64,000 nucleotides of DNA from Streptomyces parvus (GTDB lineage Bacteria; Actinomycetota; Actinomycetes; Streptomycetales; Streptomycetaceae): contig NZ_BMRY01000008.1 in the NCBI RefSeq assembly GCF_014648875.1, positions 186,001-250,000 of the forward strand, in the 5' to 3' direction. Below the pieces are notes generated by a model that saw only the letters and a program-made list of their open reading frames with translations, was not told the DNA's origin and made no database searches. Made by a program: the position numbers and the translations under genes. Numbering within the stretch: the stretch's first letter is position 1; each line of letters starts with the position of its first letter. Positions 1 to 8,826 of this stretch are shown piece after piece.

Positions 1-704
1 CGGCCCTCCTCGCGGTGCAGCCGGACCACCTCGTCCTGCATCTCGCGGCGGATCAGCGGGTCCAGCGCGCTGAACGGCTCGTCGAAGAGCAGGACGGACG
101 GGTCGACGGCGAGCGCGCGGGCGAGCCCGACGCGCTGCTGCTGGCCGCCGGAGAGCTGCGAGGGGCGGCGGTCCTCCAGACCGGCGAGACCGACCTTGGC
201 CACCAACTCGGCGGCCTTGGCACGGCGTTCGGCCTTGCTCAGACCCTGGATCTCCAGGCCGTAGGCGACGTTGTCCAACACCGAGCGGTGCGGCAGGAGT
301 CCGAAGTGCTGGAAGACCATCGCGGCGCGGTGGCGGCGCAGTTCACGCAGCCGGGCCCGGTCCATCGCGAGGACGTCCTCGCCGTCGATGGCGAGGGTGC
401 CGCTGGTGGGCTCGATCAGCCGGGTCAGACAGCGTACGAGGGTCGACTTGCCGGAGCCCGACAGGCCCATGACGACGAACACCTCGCCCTTGCGGACGTC
501 GAAGGAGACGTCGCGGACGGCGGCGGTGCAGCCGGTGGCCTCGCGCAGTTCGGCGGGCGGGAGCGAGGCGTGCTCGCTGCCGGGGATGCGGTCGGCCTTG
601 GGGCCGAACACCTTCCAGAGGTTGCGTACGGCGAACACGGGGTTCTCGTCGGCTCCGGTGCTGCCGGTGGGCTCGGTGGCCTTGAGGGTCTCGGTTCCGG
701 TCAT
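1..704 (-). CDS. proV: Glycine betaine/proline ABC transporter ATP-binding protein (C-terminus cut by window edge)
   Basis: Cytoplasmic ATPase of a ProV/OpuAA-type quaternary-amine importer; it should power uptake of choline or glycine betaine. About 234 N-terminal residues are present. Visible motifs are Walker A GLSGSGKST, a Q-loop region, the ABC signature LSGGQQQRV and Walker B VLLFDEPFSALDP. The N-terminal KVFGPKA stretch is typical of ProV. The chosen ATG overlaps the betA stop in an ATGA, so it is probably translationally coupled as the third gene of the betB-betA operon. The permease and binding protein would lie beyond the left edge. Family assignment is secure; exact substrate is inferred from context. 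Confidence 0.9.
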   Translation of the reverse strand, partial: MTGTETLKATEPTGSTGADENPVFAVRNLWKVFGPKADRIPGSEHASLPPAELREATGCTAAVRDVSFDVRKGEVFVVMGLSGSGKSTLVRCLTRLIEPTSGTLAIDGEDVLAMDRARLRELRRHRAAMVFQHFGLLPHRSVLDNVAYGLEIQGLSKAERRAKAAELVAKVGLAGLEDRRPSQLSGGQQQRVGLARALAVDPSVLLFDEPFSALDPLIRREMQDEVVRLHREEG

Positions 705-2314
705 CGGGCATCGCCTCCGGTGCTGGTGCTGGTTCCGGCGGCCGGCGCGGTCCCGCGCGCCTGGTCCGCGAGGAGTTCGGCGCACTTCTCGCCGACCATG
801 AGGACGCCGATCATCGGGTTGACGGCGGGCATGGTCGGGAAGACGGACGCGTCGGCGATCCGGATGCCTTCAAGGCCTCGGATGCGCAACTGCGGGTCGA
901 CGACGGCCGCTTCGTCGTCGGTGGCGCCCATCCTGCAGGTGCCCGCCGGGTGGTAGACGGTGTGGGCGACCTTGCGGGCGTACTCGCTGATGTCCTCGTC
1001 CGAGGTGACTTCGGGGCCGGGGCAGACCTCGCGCTTCAGCCAGTGGGCCAGCGGTTCGGTGCGGGCGATCTCGCGGGCGAGCTTGATGCCGTCGACCAGG
1101 GTGCGGCCGTCGTAGTCGTCCTCGTCGGTGAAGTAGCGGAAGTCCAGGGCCGGCTTGACCTCGGGGTCGGCGCTCGTGAGGTAGAGGCGGCCACGGCTGC
1201 GCGGCTTGGGGATGTTCGGGGTCATCGACACGCCGTGCTCGGGCTTCTCGTAGCCGAGCCGCTCCGGGTTGTCGGTGAAGGGGATCTGGTAGAAGTGGAA
1301 CATCAGGTCCGGGCCCCGGGATCCGGGGTCGCGGCGGACGAAGAGTCCCGCGTCGGAGTCCATCGCGGAGTTCTCCGGGATGGGCCCGTCGGTCTCCCAG
1401 ACGATGACGGACTCGGGGTGGTCGAGCAGGTTCTCGCCGACGCCCGGGAGGTCGTGGCGGACGTCGATACCGAGGGCGGTCAGGTCCTCGCGCGGACCGA
1501 TCCCGGAGTGCATCAGCAGCCGGGGCGTGTCGACCGCGCCCGCGCAGACGATGACTTCGCGGGCGGCGCGCAGCAGGTTCTCCTCGCCGTCCTTCGTGCG
1601 GACGTGGACGCCGGTGGCGCGGGTGCCGTCGAACTCCAGGCGGTACGCCCAGGTCTCCAGCAGGATGCGGAGGTTGGGGCGGTCACCGGCCTCGATGTGC
1701 GGGTGGAGGTAGGCGACCGACGCGGAGGAGCGCTTGTTGTTCTCGGGGTGGTAGGCGAGGTCGAAGAAGCCGACGCCCTCGTGGAACGGCTTGCTGTTGA
1801 AGCTGTCCACGCGCGGGACCCCGGCCGCCTCCTGGGCGGCGTCGACGAAGTCGCGGGCGATGGCGTTGCGGTCCTTCTCGTCGACCGGGACGATGTTGTT
1901 GCGCAGCTTGGCGAAGTACGGGTCCATCGCGGCCGCGTCCCAGCCCTCGGCGCCCGCCTCGGCCCACTCGTCCCAGTCTCCGGGCAGCGGCTTGAAGCTG
2001 ATCAGCGTGTTGTGCGAGGAGCAGCCGCCCAGCACCCGGGCGCGGCTGTGCCGGATGTGGCTGTTGCCGCGCGGCTGTTCGGTGGTGGGGTAGTCGTAGT
2101 CGAGGTCGCCACCGAGGAGCCCGAGCCAGCGGCGCAGGGTCAGGACGTCGTCGCGGTCGATGTCGGTGGGGCCGCCCTCGATGACCGTGACGGTCACGTC
2201 CGGGTCCTCGGTGAGCCGGGAGGCGATGACCGATCCGGCGGTGCCGCCGCCGACGATCACGTAGTCGGTCACGGGGCCGTCGGGGACTGCGGTGCTGCGG
2301 GGGGTGGAGGGCAT
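701..2314 (-). CDS. betA: GMC-family choline dehydrogenase (BetA-like)
   Basis: Flavoprotein of 537 residues predicted to oxidise choline to betaine aldehyde. The FAD-binding dinucleotide motif IVGGGTAGSVIASRL sits near residue 20. The GMC signature region contains RVLGGCSSHN near residue 95. The C-terminal catalytic His region reads HTVYHPAGTCRMG, followed by the closing VNPMIGVLMVG segment. An AAGGAG lies 9 nt before the ATG. It follows betB by 98 nt and overlaps the transporter ATPase by 4 nt, making a choline-to-betaine pathway with uptake. GMC enzymes also include alcohol and glucose oxidoreductases; the neighbouring aldehyde dehydrogenase supports choline. Confidence 0.87.
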   Translation of the reverse strand: MPSTPRSTAVPDGPVTDYVIVGGGTAGSVIASRLTEDPDVTVTVIEGGPTDIDRDDVLTLRRWLGLLGGDLDYDYPTTEQPRGNSHIRHSRARVLGGCSSHNTLISFKPLPGDWDEWAEAGAEGWDAAAMDPYFAKLRNNIVPVDEKDRNAIARDFVDAAQEAAGVPRVDSFNSKPFHEGVGFFDLAYHPENNKRSSASVAYLHPHIEAGDRPNLRILLETWAYRLEFDGTRATGVHVRTKDGEENLLRAAREVIVCAGAVDTPRLLMHSGIGPREDLTALGIDVRHDLPGVGENLLDHPESVIVWETDGPIPENSAMDSDAGLFVRRDPGSRGPDLMFHFYQIPFTDNPERLGYEKPEHGVSMTPNIPKPRSRGRLYLTSADPEVKPALDFRYFTDEDDYDGRTLVDGIKLAREIARTEPLAHWLKREVCPGPEVTSDEDISEYARKVAHTVYHPAGTCRMGATDDEAAVVDPQLRIRGLEGIRIADASVFPTMPAVNPMIGVLMVGEKCAELLADQARGTAPAAGTSTSTGGDAR

Positions 2315-2412
2315 CGGTCACTGCTCCTTCTGCAAGGTTCGTGCGTGTACGTGGTGCTGCGAACAGCCGGGCGGGGCCCCGGGATCGGTTCCTTCCGAGG
2401 CCCCCGCAGGCG

Positions 2413-3915
2413 TCAGCCGGCGAACCAGCGCTGGGGGCGCGGGTTGAGGTTCTGGTAGATGTGCTTGGACTCGCGGTACTCGGCGAGGCCGGTCGGGCCG
2501 AGCTCGCGTCCCGTGCCGGACTTCCCGAAGCCGCCCCACTCGGCCTGCGGGAGGTAGGGGTGGTAGTCGTTGATCCAGACGGTGCCGTGGCGCAGCCGCC
2601 CGGCGACCCGGCGGGCCCGGCCGGCGTCGGTCGTCCAGACGGCGCCCGCGAGGCCGTAGTCGGTGTCGTTGGCCAGCGTGATGGCCTCTTCCTCGGTACG
2701 GAAGGTCTCGACGGTGAGGATCGGGCCGAAGGTCTCCTCGCGGACCACCTTCATCTCGCGGTGGCAGCCGTCGAGGACGGTCGGCCGGTAGAAGTAGCCG
2801 CCCTCGGGGAGCACGTCGCTCGGCTTCGGGCGTTCGCCGCCGGCCCGGACGATCGCGCCCTCCTCGCGGGCGGAGGCGACGTACGCCTCGACCTTGGCGA
2901 GCTGCTGGGCGGAGACGAGGGGGCCGCACTCGACGCCGTCGAGGGTGCCCCGGCCGAGGCGGACGGCGTCGGCGCGGCGGGCCAGCTCGGTGACGAACCG
3001 GTCGCGGATGCTCTCCTCGATGATCAGGCGGGCGCCGGCGGAGCAGACCTGGCCGCTGTGGAAGAACGCGGCGTTCAGGGCCTGGTCGACGGCGGTGTCG
3101 AAGCCCTCGTCCGTGGCGCAGGCGTCGGCGAAGACCACGTTGGGGTTCTTGCCGCCGAGCTCCAGGGCGACCTTCTTCACGGTCGGCGCGGCGGCCTGGG
3201 CCACCTTCGTACCGCTGGCGAGGCCGCCGGTGAAGGAGACCAGGTCGACGTCCGGGTGCTCGGAGAGCCGGGCGCCCACCGGGTCGCCCGCGCCGGTGAC
3301 GAGGTTGGCGGCCCCGTCGGGGAGGCCGGCCTCGGCGAGCAGCTTGATCAGGTGGACGGTGGAGAGCGGGGTGACCTCGCTGGGCTTGAGCACGAAGGTG
3401 TTGCCGGCGGCGAGTGCCGGGGCGATCTTCCAGCTGGCCTGGAGGAGGGGGTAGTTCCAGGGCGCGATGAGGGCGCAGACGCCGACGGGCTCATGGACGA
3501 CGATGCTGTGGACGTCGGGGTCGCCCGCGTCGACGACCCGGCCGCCGCTCTCGTTCATCACGAGGTCGGCGAAGTAGCGGAAGGCGTTCGTGACGTCGTC
3601 GACGTCGACCCGGCCCTCCTCCAGGGTCTTGCCGGTGTCGCGGCTCTCGGTGATCGCGATCTCCTCGCGGTCCCGCTGGAGGAGCTCGGCGACCCGGCGC
3701 AGCAGCCCGGCCCGCTCGGCGACGGGCCGGTGCGGCCAGGGGCCGTCGTCGAAGGCGCGCCGGGCCGCCGCGATCGCCGCGTCGGTGTCCGCCACGCCGC
3801 CCTCCGCGACGACGGCCAGGACCGTGGCGTCGGCGGGGTCGAGGACCGTGCGGGTCTCACCCGATACGGCGGCCCGCCAGGTGCCGTCGATGTGGATGGT
3901 GCTGAGCTCCAGCAT
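2413..3915 (-). CDS. betB: Betaine-aldehyde dehydrogenase
   Basis: NAD(P)-dependent aldehyde dehydrogenase of 500 residues that would convert betaine aldehyde to glycine betaine, the osmoprotectant. Recognisable are APWNYPLLQ, the cofactor region FTGGLASG, the catalytic Glu segment VALELGGKNPN and the catalytic Cys in SGQVCSAGARL. I chose the ATG at 3915 because GGAAGG lies about 11 nt upstream and residue 2 onward begins the family homology; an in-frame start 51 codons earlier adds an unlikely arginine/proline-rich extension. First gene of the operon with betA and the ProV ATPase. Confidence 0.88.
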   Translation of the reverse strand: MLELSTIHIDGTWRAAVSGETRTVLDPADATVLAVVAEGGVADTDAAIAAARRAFDDGPWPHRPVAERAGLLRRVAELLQRDREEIAITESRDTGKTLEEGRVDVDDVTNAFRYFADLVMNESGGRVVDAGDPDVHSIVVHEPVGVCALIAPWNYPLLQASWKIAPALAAGNTFVLKPSEVTPLSTVHLIKLLAEAGLPDGAANLVTGAGDPVGARLSEHPDVDLVSFTGGLASGTKVAQAAAPTVKKVALELGGKNPNVVFADACATDEGFDTAVDQALNAAFFHSGQVCSAGARLIIEESIRDRFVTELARRADAVRLGRGTLDGVECGPLVSAQQLAKVEAYVASAREEGAIVRAGGERPKPSDVLPEGGYFYRPTVLDGCHREMKVVREETFGPILTVETFRTEEEAITLANDTDYGLAGAVWTTDAGRARRVAGRLRHGTVWINDYHPYLPQAEWGGFGKSGTGRELGPTGLAEYRESKHIYQNLNPRPQRWFAG

Positions 3916-4266
3916 GTCGTGTTTAACCTTCCGTGCCTGAAATGCCCCCTCCGGTTTCGGCCAGGGCATGCGCATGGCGGGCCGACATGCGGCGCACCAG
4001 CGGCCTGGACCCCTCCCCAGTCCGGCGAAATGTATGCCGAGAATTTCACGCAGAGTGATACGCCTCACGCGCGGCGGCCCCGGCGGTGCGCTTCCCGGGC
4101 TCCCGCCGGGAGGCCTCGGTGCAGGTCAGGCGGGTGTTTCCGGTCGGGGCGGTCGCGCCCCCGCCGAGTCGGTCCACCTCACACGGCCAGACATGGGGTC
4201 ACTTCGGTGGAATCTTCGGCGACCATGATCCTGCCCGGCCTCGTCGTGCCCCGTTCGGCCTCCGCC
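3916..4266. promoter_or_regulatory. Intergenic region upstream of bet operon
   Basis: About 350 bases separating betB from the stop of the ATP-grasp gene; both are on the minus strand. It must contain the bet operon promoter and the 3' end of the P450/ATP-grasp transcript. The stretch around 4025-4075 is locally less GC-rich (GAATTTCACGCAGAGTGATA) and is the most likely promoter zone. I see no convincing hairpin terminator or regulator palindrome. Confidence 0.35.
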
Positions 4267-5091
4267 TCAGACCCGCGGACCGGCCGCCGCGCGGCGGTCT
4301 CGCCGGAACTCCAGGTCCCGTCCGGGCACCAGGCCGCCGGGGCCGGCCGACCGGAGCACCACGTCCAGGGCTCGGTCCGGATCGGCGGCGTACACCGTGC
4401 TGAACCACGCCATGTTGGCCTCGACGACCGCCCATGCGGGGGCGCGTCCGGGCCGGCCTATCCGGCCGACGTCCACGACGACGGCTCCGGGCAGGGTGTC
4501 CCCGCACTCCTCGATGAGCCGGTGGGCGAAGGCCCGTGCGGCGGCTTCCTGGGAGTGGCCCGCCAGCGGGGCGGCGTCGAGCCGCCCGTACACGGCGTAC
4601 TGCGACCCGGTGCGGATCTCGCCGTCGAGCAGGAAGAGCCTGAACTCGTCCTCCCAGGTGACGACTTCGCTGATCTGGACGAGTGGGTCGCCGGAGCCGG
4701 ACGGGGGCGGCGGGAGAGACGTGCCGTCCGGGTGGACCGCGGCGGGGAAGCTCTTGTCGGTGGGCGGTTTGGCGAAGAGCGGGCCGGTGCGGCGGCGGGC
4801 CTCGGAGAGGGGCACCCGGCGGACGTCGCGACCGGTGAAGGCGAGGGGCAGCTCGTCCAGCCATCCGTCGTGCGGTTCCAGGAGCGCCACCCCGAGCGGA
4901 CCGGCGGCCCGGGCGGCGAAGCGCGGGCCCCCGTAGTAGTGCGCGTCGGCCCGCTCCCGGTACCTCTCGGGCACCCCGTCGGCGGGCAGCACGGCGACCT
5001 CCATACCGCGTCGGCCGGCCGCGTCGGCCAGGAGGGAGGCCGTGCCGGAGCGGTGCGGCGCGAGCGCCAGGAAGCCCGGCCCGGACGTCAT
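4267..5091 (-). CDS. ATP-grasp domain protein (DUF4343-like)
   Basis: Soluble protein of 274 residues resembling the small actinobacterial ATP-grasp/DUF4343 group. Supporting features are FAKPPTDKSFPA near residue 110, the acidic EVVTWEDEFRLFLLDGEIRT strand pair typical of the ATP-grasp core, and GAVVVDVGRI followed by AVVEANMAW, which matches the metal-binding Glu/Asn end of the fold. A strong GGGAGGAG precedes the ATG. It starts 38 nt after the CYP154-like P450 and is probably the last gene of that operon. A ligase or peptide-modifying activity is possible, but no substrate can be read from the sequence. Confidence 0.7.
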   Translation of the reverse strand: MTSGPGFLALAPHRSGTASLLADAAGRRGMEVAVLPADGVPERYRERADAHYYGGPRFAARAAGPLGVALLEPHDGWLDELPLAFTGRDVRRVPLSEARRRTGPLFAKPPTDKSFPAAVHPDGTSLPPPPSGSGDPLVQISEVVTWEDEFRLFLLDGEIRTGSQYAVYGRLDAAPLAGHSQEAAARAFAHRLIEECGDTLPGAVVVDVGRIGRPGRAPAWAVVEANMAWFSTVYAADPDRALDVVLRSAGPGGLVPGRDLEFRRDRRAAAGPRV

Positions 5092-5129
5092 GACGGCTCC
5101 TCCCCTCCCCCGGCCCGCCGGTCTCGCCG

Positions 5130-6383
5130 TCAGCCCAGGAGCACGGGGAAGGCGGCCATGTCGTTCTGTGTCATCACCGGAAGCTTGGTGATCTCCTCGT
5201 CCGGGACGGCGAGGCGGAGTCCGGGGAAGCGCGCGAACAGGGCGGGCAGCGCGATACCCGCCTCGACGCGCGACAGGGCGGCGCCGGGGCAGATGTGCGG
5301 GCCGTGGCCGAAGGTCATGTGACGGTTGCGGGTGGGCCGGGTGATGTCGAAGGCGTCGGCGTCGGGGCCGTGCTGCTCGAAGTCCCGTCCGATGGCCCGG
5401 TAGGAGATGACGACGCCCTCGCCCGTGCGGATCACTTCGTCGCCGACGGCTATGTCCTCGGTGGCGAACCGCATCAGCAGGTGGGTGGTGGGGGTGTCCC
5501 AGCGCAGGGTCTCCTCGATCACCGCGTCCCAGCCGATCTCCCCGTCGAGCACCTTGCGCAGCTGACCGGGGTGGGCGAGGAGGGCGCGTACGGCGTTGAG
5601 GACGAGTCCGATGGTGGTTTCGTGCCCGGCGGCGACCATGGCCTTGAGGTTGCCCACCACCTCCTCCTCCGTCAGCGGTTCGCCGCCCTCATCGGCCAGG
5701 ATCAGCGCGCTGGTGAGGTCGTCCGTGGGCCGGGCGGTCTTCTCGCGGACGAGGTCGGTGTAGAAGACGTCCAACTCCGCCAGCAGCGCCAGGCGTTCCT
5801 CCTGCGGGGTGAGCATGGAGAAGAACGCCTTGTACTGCCGGGTGAGCATGGCGTGCTGGGACTCGTCGACGCCCATCAGCATGCCGACGACCTTCATCGG
5901 CAGCGGCTGGGCGAAGACCGCCTTGAGGTCGACGACCCCGTCCTCGCCCTGTGCGGCGTCGAGGGCGTCCAGCAGCTCTTCGGTGAACTTCTCGATGTCC
6001 GGGCGGATCGCCTCCAGGCGGCGGGGGGTCAGCGCCTGCGAGGTCTTGGTGCGCAGCCGCCGGTGTTCGGACCCGTCGACGGTGAACATGGAGCGCCCGG
6101 CGTCGATCATGCCGATCAGCGGCCATGCACGTGTCACCACTCCGCTCTGCCACAGGCCCCAGGCGTCGATGTCCTTCACCAGGCGCGGATCGACGAGCAG
6201 TTGGCGTGCCTCGGCGTGCCGGGTGACCGTCCAGGCCGGGACGCCGAGCAGGTCGATCCGGGCGAGGACCCCGGCGTCGCGCAGCCGTACGGTCTCGCCG
6301 TCCAGGTCCTGGACCATGGGGTCGATGGTGATGACCCCGGTGTTCCGGCCGGCTTGTGCGGCTTCGGCGTGCGGGCAGTTCAC
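5130..6383 (-). CDS. Cytochrome P450, CYP154-like
   Basis: Monooxygenase of 417 residues with all P450 hallmarks. The I-helix oxygen-binding motif is AAGHETT, the K-helix EXXR is ETLR within IEETLRWDTPT, and the haem loop FGHGPHICPG has the axial Cys near residue 365. The GTG start at 6383 overlaps the stop of the preceding P450 in a GTGA; the start codon is followed by NCPHAEA. The pairing with an EXXR-less P450 immediately upstream is the CYP157-CYP154 arrangement known from Streptomyces conservon (cvn) operons. Here no cvn genes accompany it. Substrate and redox partners are unknown; no ferredoxin is adjacent. Confidence 0.88.
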   Translation of the reverse strand: MNCPHAEAAQAGRNTGVITIDPMVQDLDGETVRLRDAGVLARIDLLGVPAWTVTRHAEARQLLVDPRLVKDIDAWGLWQSGVVTRAWPLIGMIDAGRSMFTVDGSEHRRLRTKTSQALTPRRLEAIRPDIEKFTEELLDALDAAQGEDGVVDLKAVFAQPLPMKVVGMLMGVDESQHAMLTRQYKAFFSMLTPQEERLALLAELDVFYTDLVREKTARPTDDLTSALILADEGGEPLTEEEVVGNLKAMVAAGHETTIGLVLNAVRALLAHPGQLRKVLDGEIGWDAVIEETLRWDTPTTHLLMRFATEDIAVGDEVIRTGEGVVISYRAIGRDFEQHGPDADAFDITRPTRNRHMTFGHGPHICPGAALSRVEAGIALPALFARFPGLRLAVPDEEITKLPVMTQNDMAAFPVLLG

Positions 6384-7681
6384 AACGCGTCTCCTGTCGA
6401 GCGTACGGGGGTGAAGCGGACGGGCAGCGCGGTCGTGCCGCGCAGGAAGGCGGACGGCCGGCGGACCAGGTCGGTGGCGGGGACGGCCAGTTCGAGGTCG
6501 GGCAGCCGGTCCAACAGCACTTCGATGCCGGTGCGGGCGATGATCTCGGCGATCTCCTGGGCCGGGAAGGGGCAGCGGTACTCGCCGTGGCTGAACGCCA
6601 GATGGGCGCTGTTGCCGCCCTGCCCGGAGCGGACGGCGGAGGCGGTGACCTGCTGGCGGATGTGGGGGTCGGCGTTGGCGGCGCCGAGGCCGAGGAGCAG
6701 CATGTCGCCGCGGGCGATGCTCCGGCCGCCGAGCCGGGTGTCGCGCGCGGCCCAGCGACCGGCCAGGATCTGGGTGGGGCCGTCCTCCCAGAGCACCTCG
6801 TTCATGGCCTCGGCGACACTGTGCCGGCCGCCGGAGAGCGCGTCGGCGAACTGGTCCTCGGTGAGCATCAGCCGGGTGGAGTTGCTGATCCAGTCGGCGG
6901 TGGTGAGGTGCCCGGCGGCCGTGATGGCCATCAGGTCGAGCGCGTACTCCTCGTCGGTGAACGGCCCCGGATGGGCCAGCATCCGCGAGGTCACGTCGTC
7001 GCCGGGGCGGGCCCGCTTCTCCGCGACGAGCCGCTGCATGTGCTCGCCGAAGCGCAGATGCGCCTTCTGTGCGCCGGGCCCGCCGTCGGCCAGGTCCTTG
7101 AGCACCCGCGCGATGTCGGCGCCCTCGTCGTCGGGGAAACCGACGAGCCGGGCGAGCACCAGGACGGGCAGCGGCTCGGCGTACTCGGCGACGAGGTCGG
7201 CGGTTCCCCGGCTGCACACGGCGTCGATGAGCCGGTCGGCCAACTGCTCGCAGTGCTGCCGGATTTCGAAGGGGTCCGCCCCTTCGAGGGCGGGGACGAC
7301 CATGTCGGCATGGCGGCGGTGCTCGGCCCCGGCGGTGAAGTAGATGGACGGCATCGGCGTCCCCACCATGGGCAACAGCGGCCAGTCGGCGGGGATGTTG
7401 CCCCACTGGTTCCACAGGGAGACGTCCCGGGGGAACAACTCCCCGTCGCTGGTGACCTGGTGGAGTTCCCGGTAGCCGATCACCAGCCAGGCGGGAACGC
7501 CGCCGGGCAGCTCGACGGGGACGACGGGGCCGTGCTCGCGCCGCATGGAGCGGTAGAGCTCCTGGGGTTCGGTGTCGAAGCCGGGTCCGCCGAGCGCGAC
7601 GGCACCCGTACCGGCGCCCATGGGACAGCCGCCGCCGGTACCGGTCGGGGACGCGGGCGTGGCGGACGAGGGGTTCGTCAT
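6380..7681 (-). CDS. Cytochrome P450 lacking EXXR, CYP157-like
   Basis: P450-fold protein of 433 residues. The I-helix reads AAGHLTT and the haem loop is the unusual FSHGEYRCPFP, Cys near residue 370. The normally invariant K-helix EXXR is absent: the aligned stretch is NEVLWEDGPTQ, so the Arg position is Trp. Loss of EXXR is the published hallmark of CYP157, whose members pair with CYP154 enzymes. I chose the ATG at 7681 with GGAG upstream (MTNPSS) over an in-frame start 14 codons earlier. The N-terminus carries GGGCPMG. First gene of the P450-P450-ATP-grasp operon. It may be catalytically altered or act as a partner; that is inference. Confidence 0.83.
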   Translation of the reverse strand: MTNPSSATPASPTGTGGGCPMGAGTGAVALGGPGFDTEPQELYRSMRREHGPVVPVELPGGVPAWLVIGYRELHQVTSDGELFPRDVSLWNQWGNIPADWPLLPMVGTPMPSIYFTAGAEHRRHADMVVPALEGADPFEIRQHCEQLADRLIDAVCSRGTADLVAEYAEPLPVLVLARLVGFPDDEGADIARVLKDLADGGPGAQKAHLRFGEHMQRLVAEKRARPGDDVTSRMLAHPGPFTDEEYALDLMAITAAGHLTTADWISNSTRLMLTEDQFADALSGGRHSVAEAMNEVLWEDGPTQILAGRWAARDTRLGGRSIARGDMLLLGLGAANADPHIRQQVTASAVRSGQGGNSAHLAFSHGEYRCPFPAQEIAEIIARTGIEVLLDRLPDLELAVPATDLVRRPSAFLRGTTALPVRFTPVRSTGDAL

Positions 7682-8100
7682 CGTACGGACTCCAGTGGCG
7701 GCGACTTCGCGCGTTGCGACCATACGATCAACGCGGCACCACTATAAGGAGATTCCGTGCACTCTTGGGCCCTGTTCGCACATCTGCGATCACGGGGTCG
7801 GCGTCGGCGGGGTGAAGGCCACCCGGACGCTCCACTGCCCGGTCCGGAGCCCAGCGGGTCTCGTCCAGCCGGGCGACCAGGACGTTGAGGTGCTCGTGGC
7901 GCAGGCCCGCGTCACCTCACCGGAGGTGTCGACCGACGCGAGCTGCCCGTCGACGACGGGCCGCAACCCGTCTCCTTCCACCGGTGCGACCCCCTCGCGC
8001 GCTGGCGCGGGGTGAAGGCGTCGGTTCCCTTCCCGGCTGCCGTGGACCGGAACCCCGCCCCGGCCTCGCACTGCAGTCCCGCCGCTCTACGATCGGGGGC
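7682..8100. promoter_or_regulatory. Divergent intergenic region between P450 operon and response regulator
   Basis: About 420 bases between the minus-strand P450 operon and the plus-strand two-component operon. On the minus strand a TATAGT hexamer at 7741-7746 is a possible -10 for the P450 transcript, about 60 nt before the start; its -35 is weak. The interval 7790-8000 translates on the minus strand into a low-quality open frame that may be a gene remnant, but I could not identify it. No hairpin of note. Confidence 0.3.

Positions 8101-8818
<718 letters not shown>

Positions 8819-8826
<8 letters not shown>

Noticed and set aside
2341..5322. Plus-strand open frame of nearly 1000 codons opposite betB and the ATP-grasp gene
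   Set aside because: Runs across several real minus-strand genes and their intergenic gap; typical GC-rich antisense artefact.
7790..8071. Minus-strand open frame of 93 codons in the P450/response regulator intergenic region
   Set aside because: No ribosome binding site, no recognisable motif, and it overlaps the response regulator promoter region; at most a remnant.
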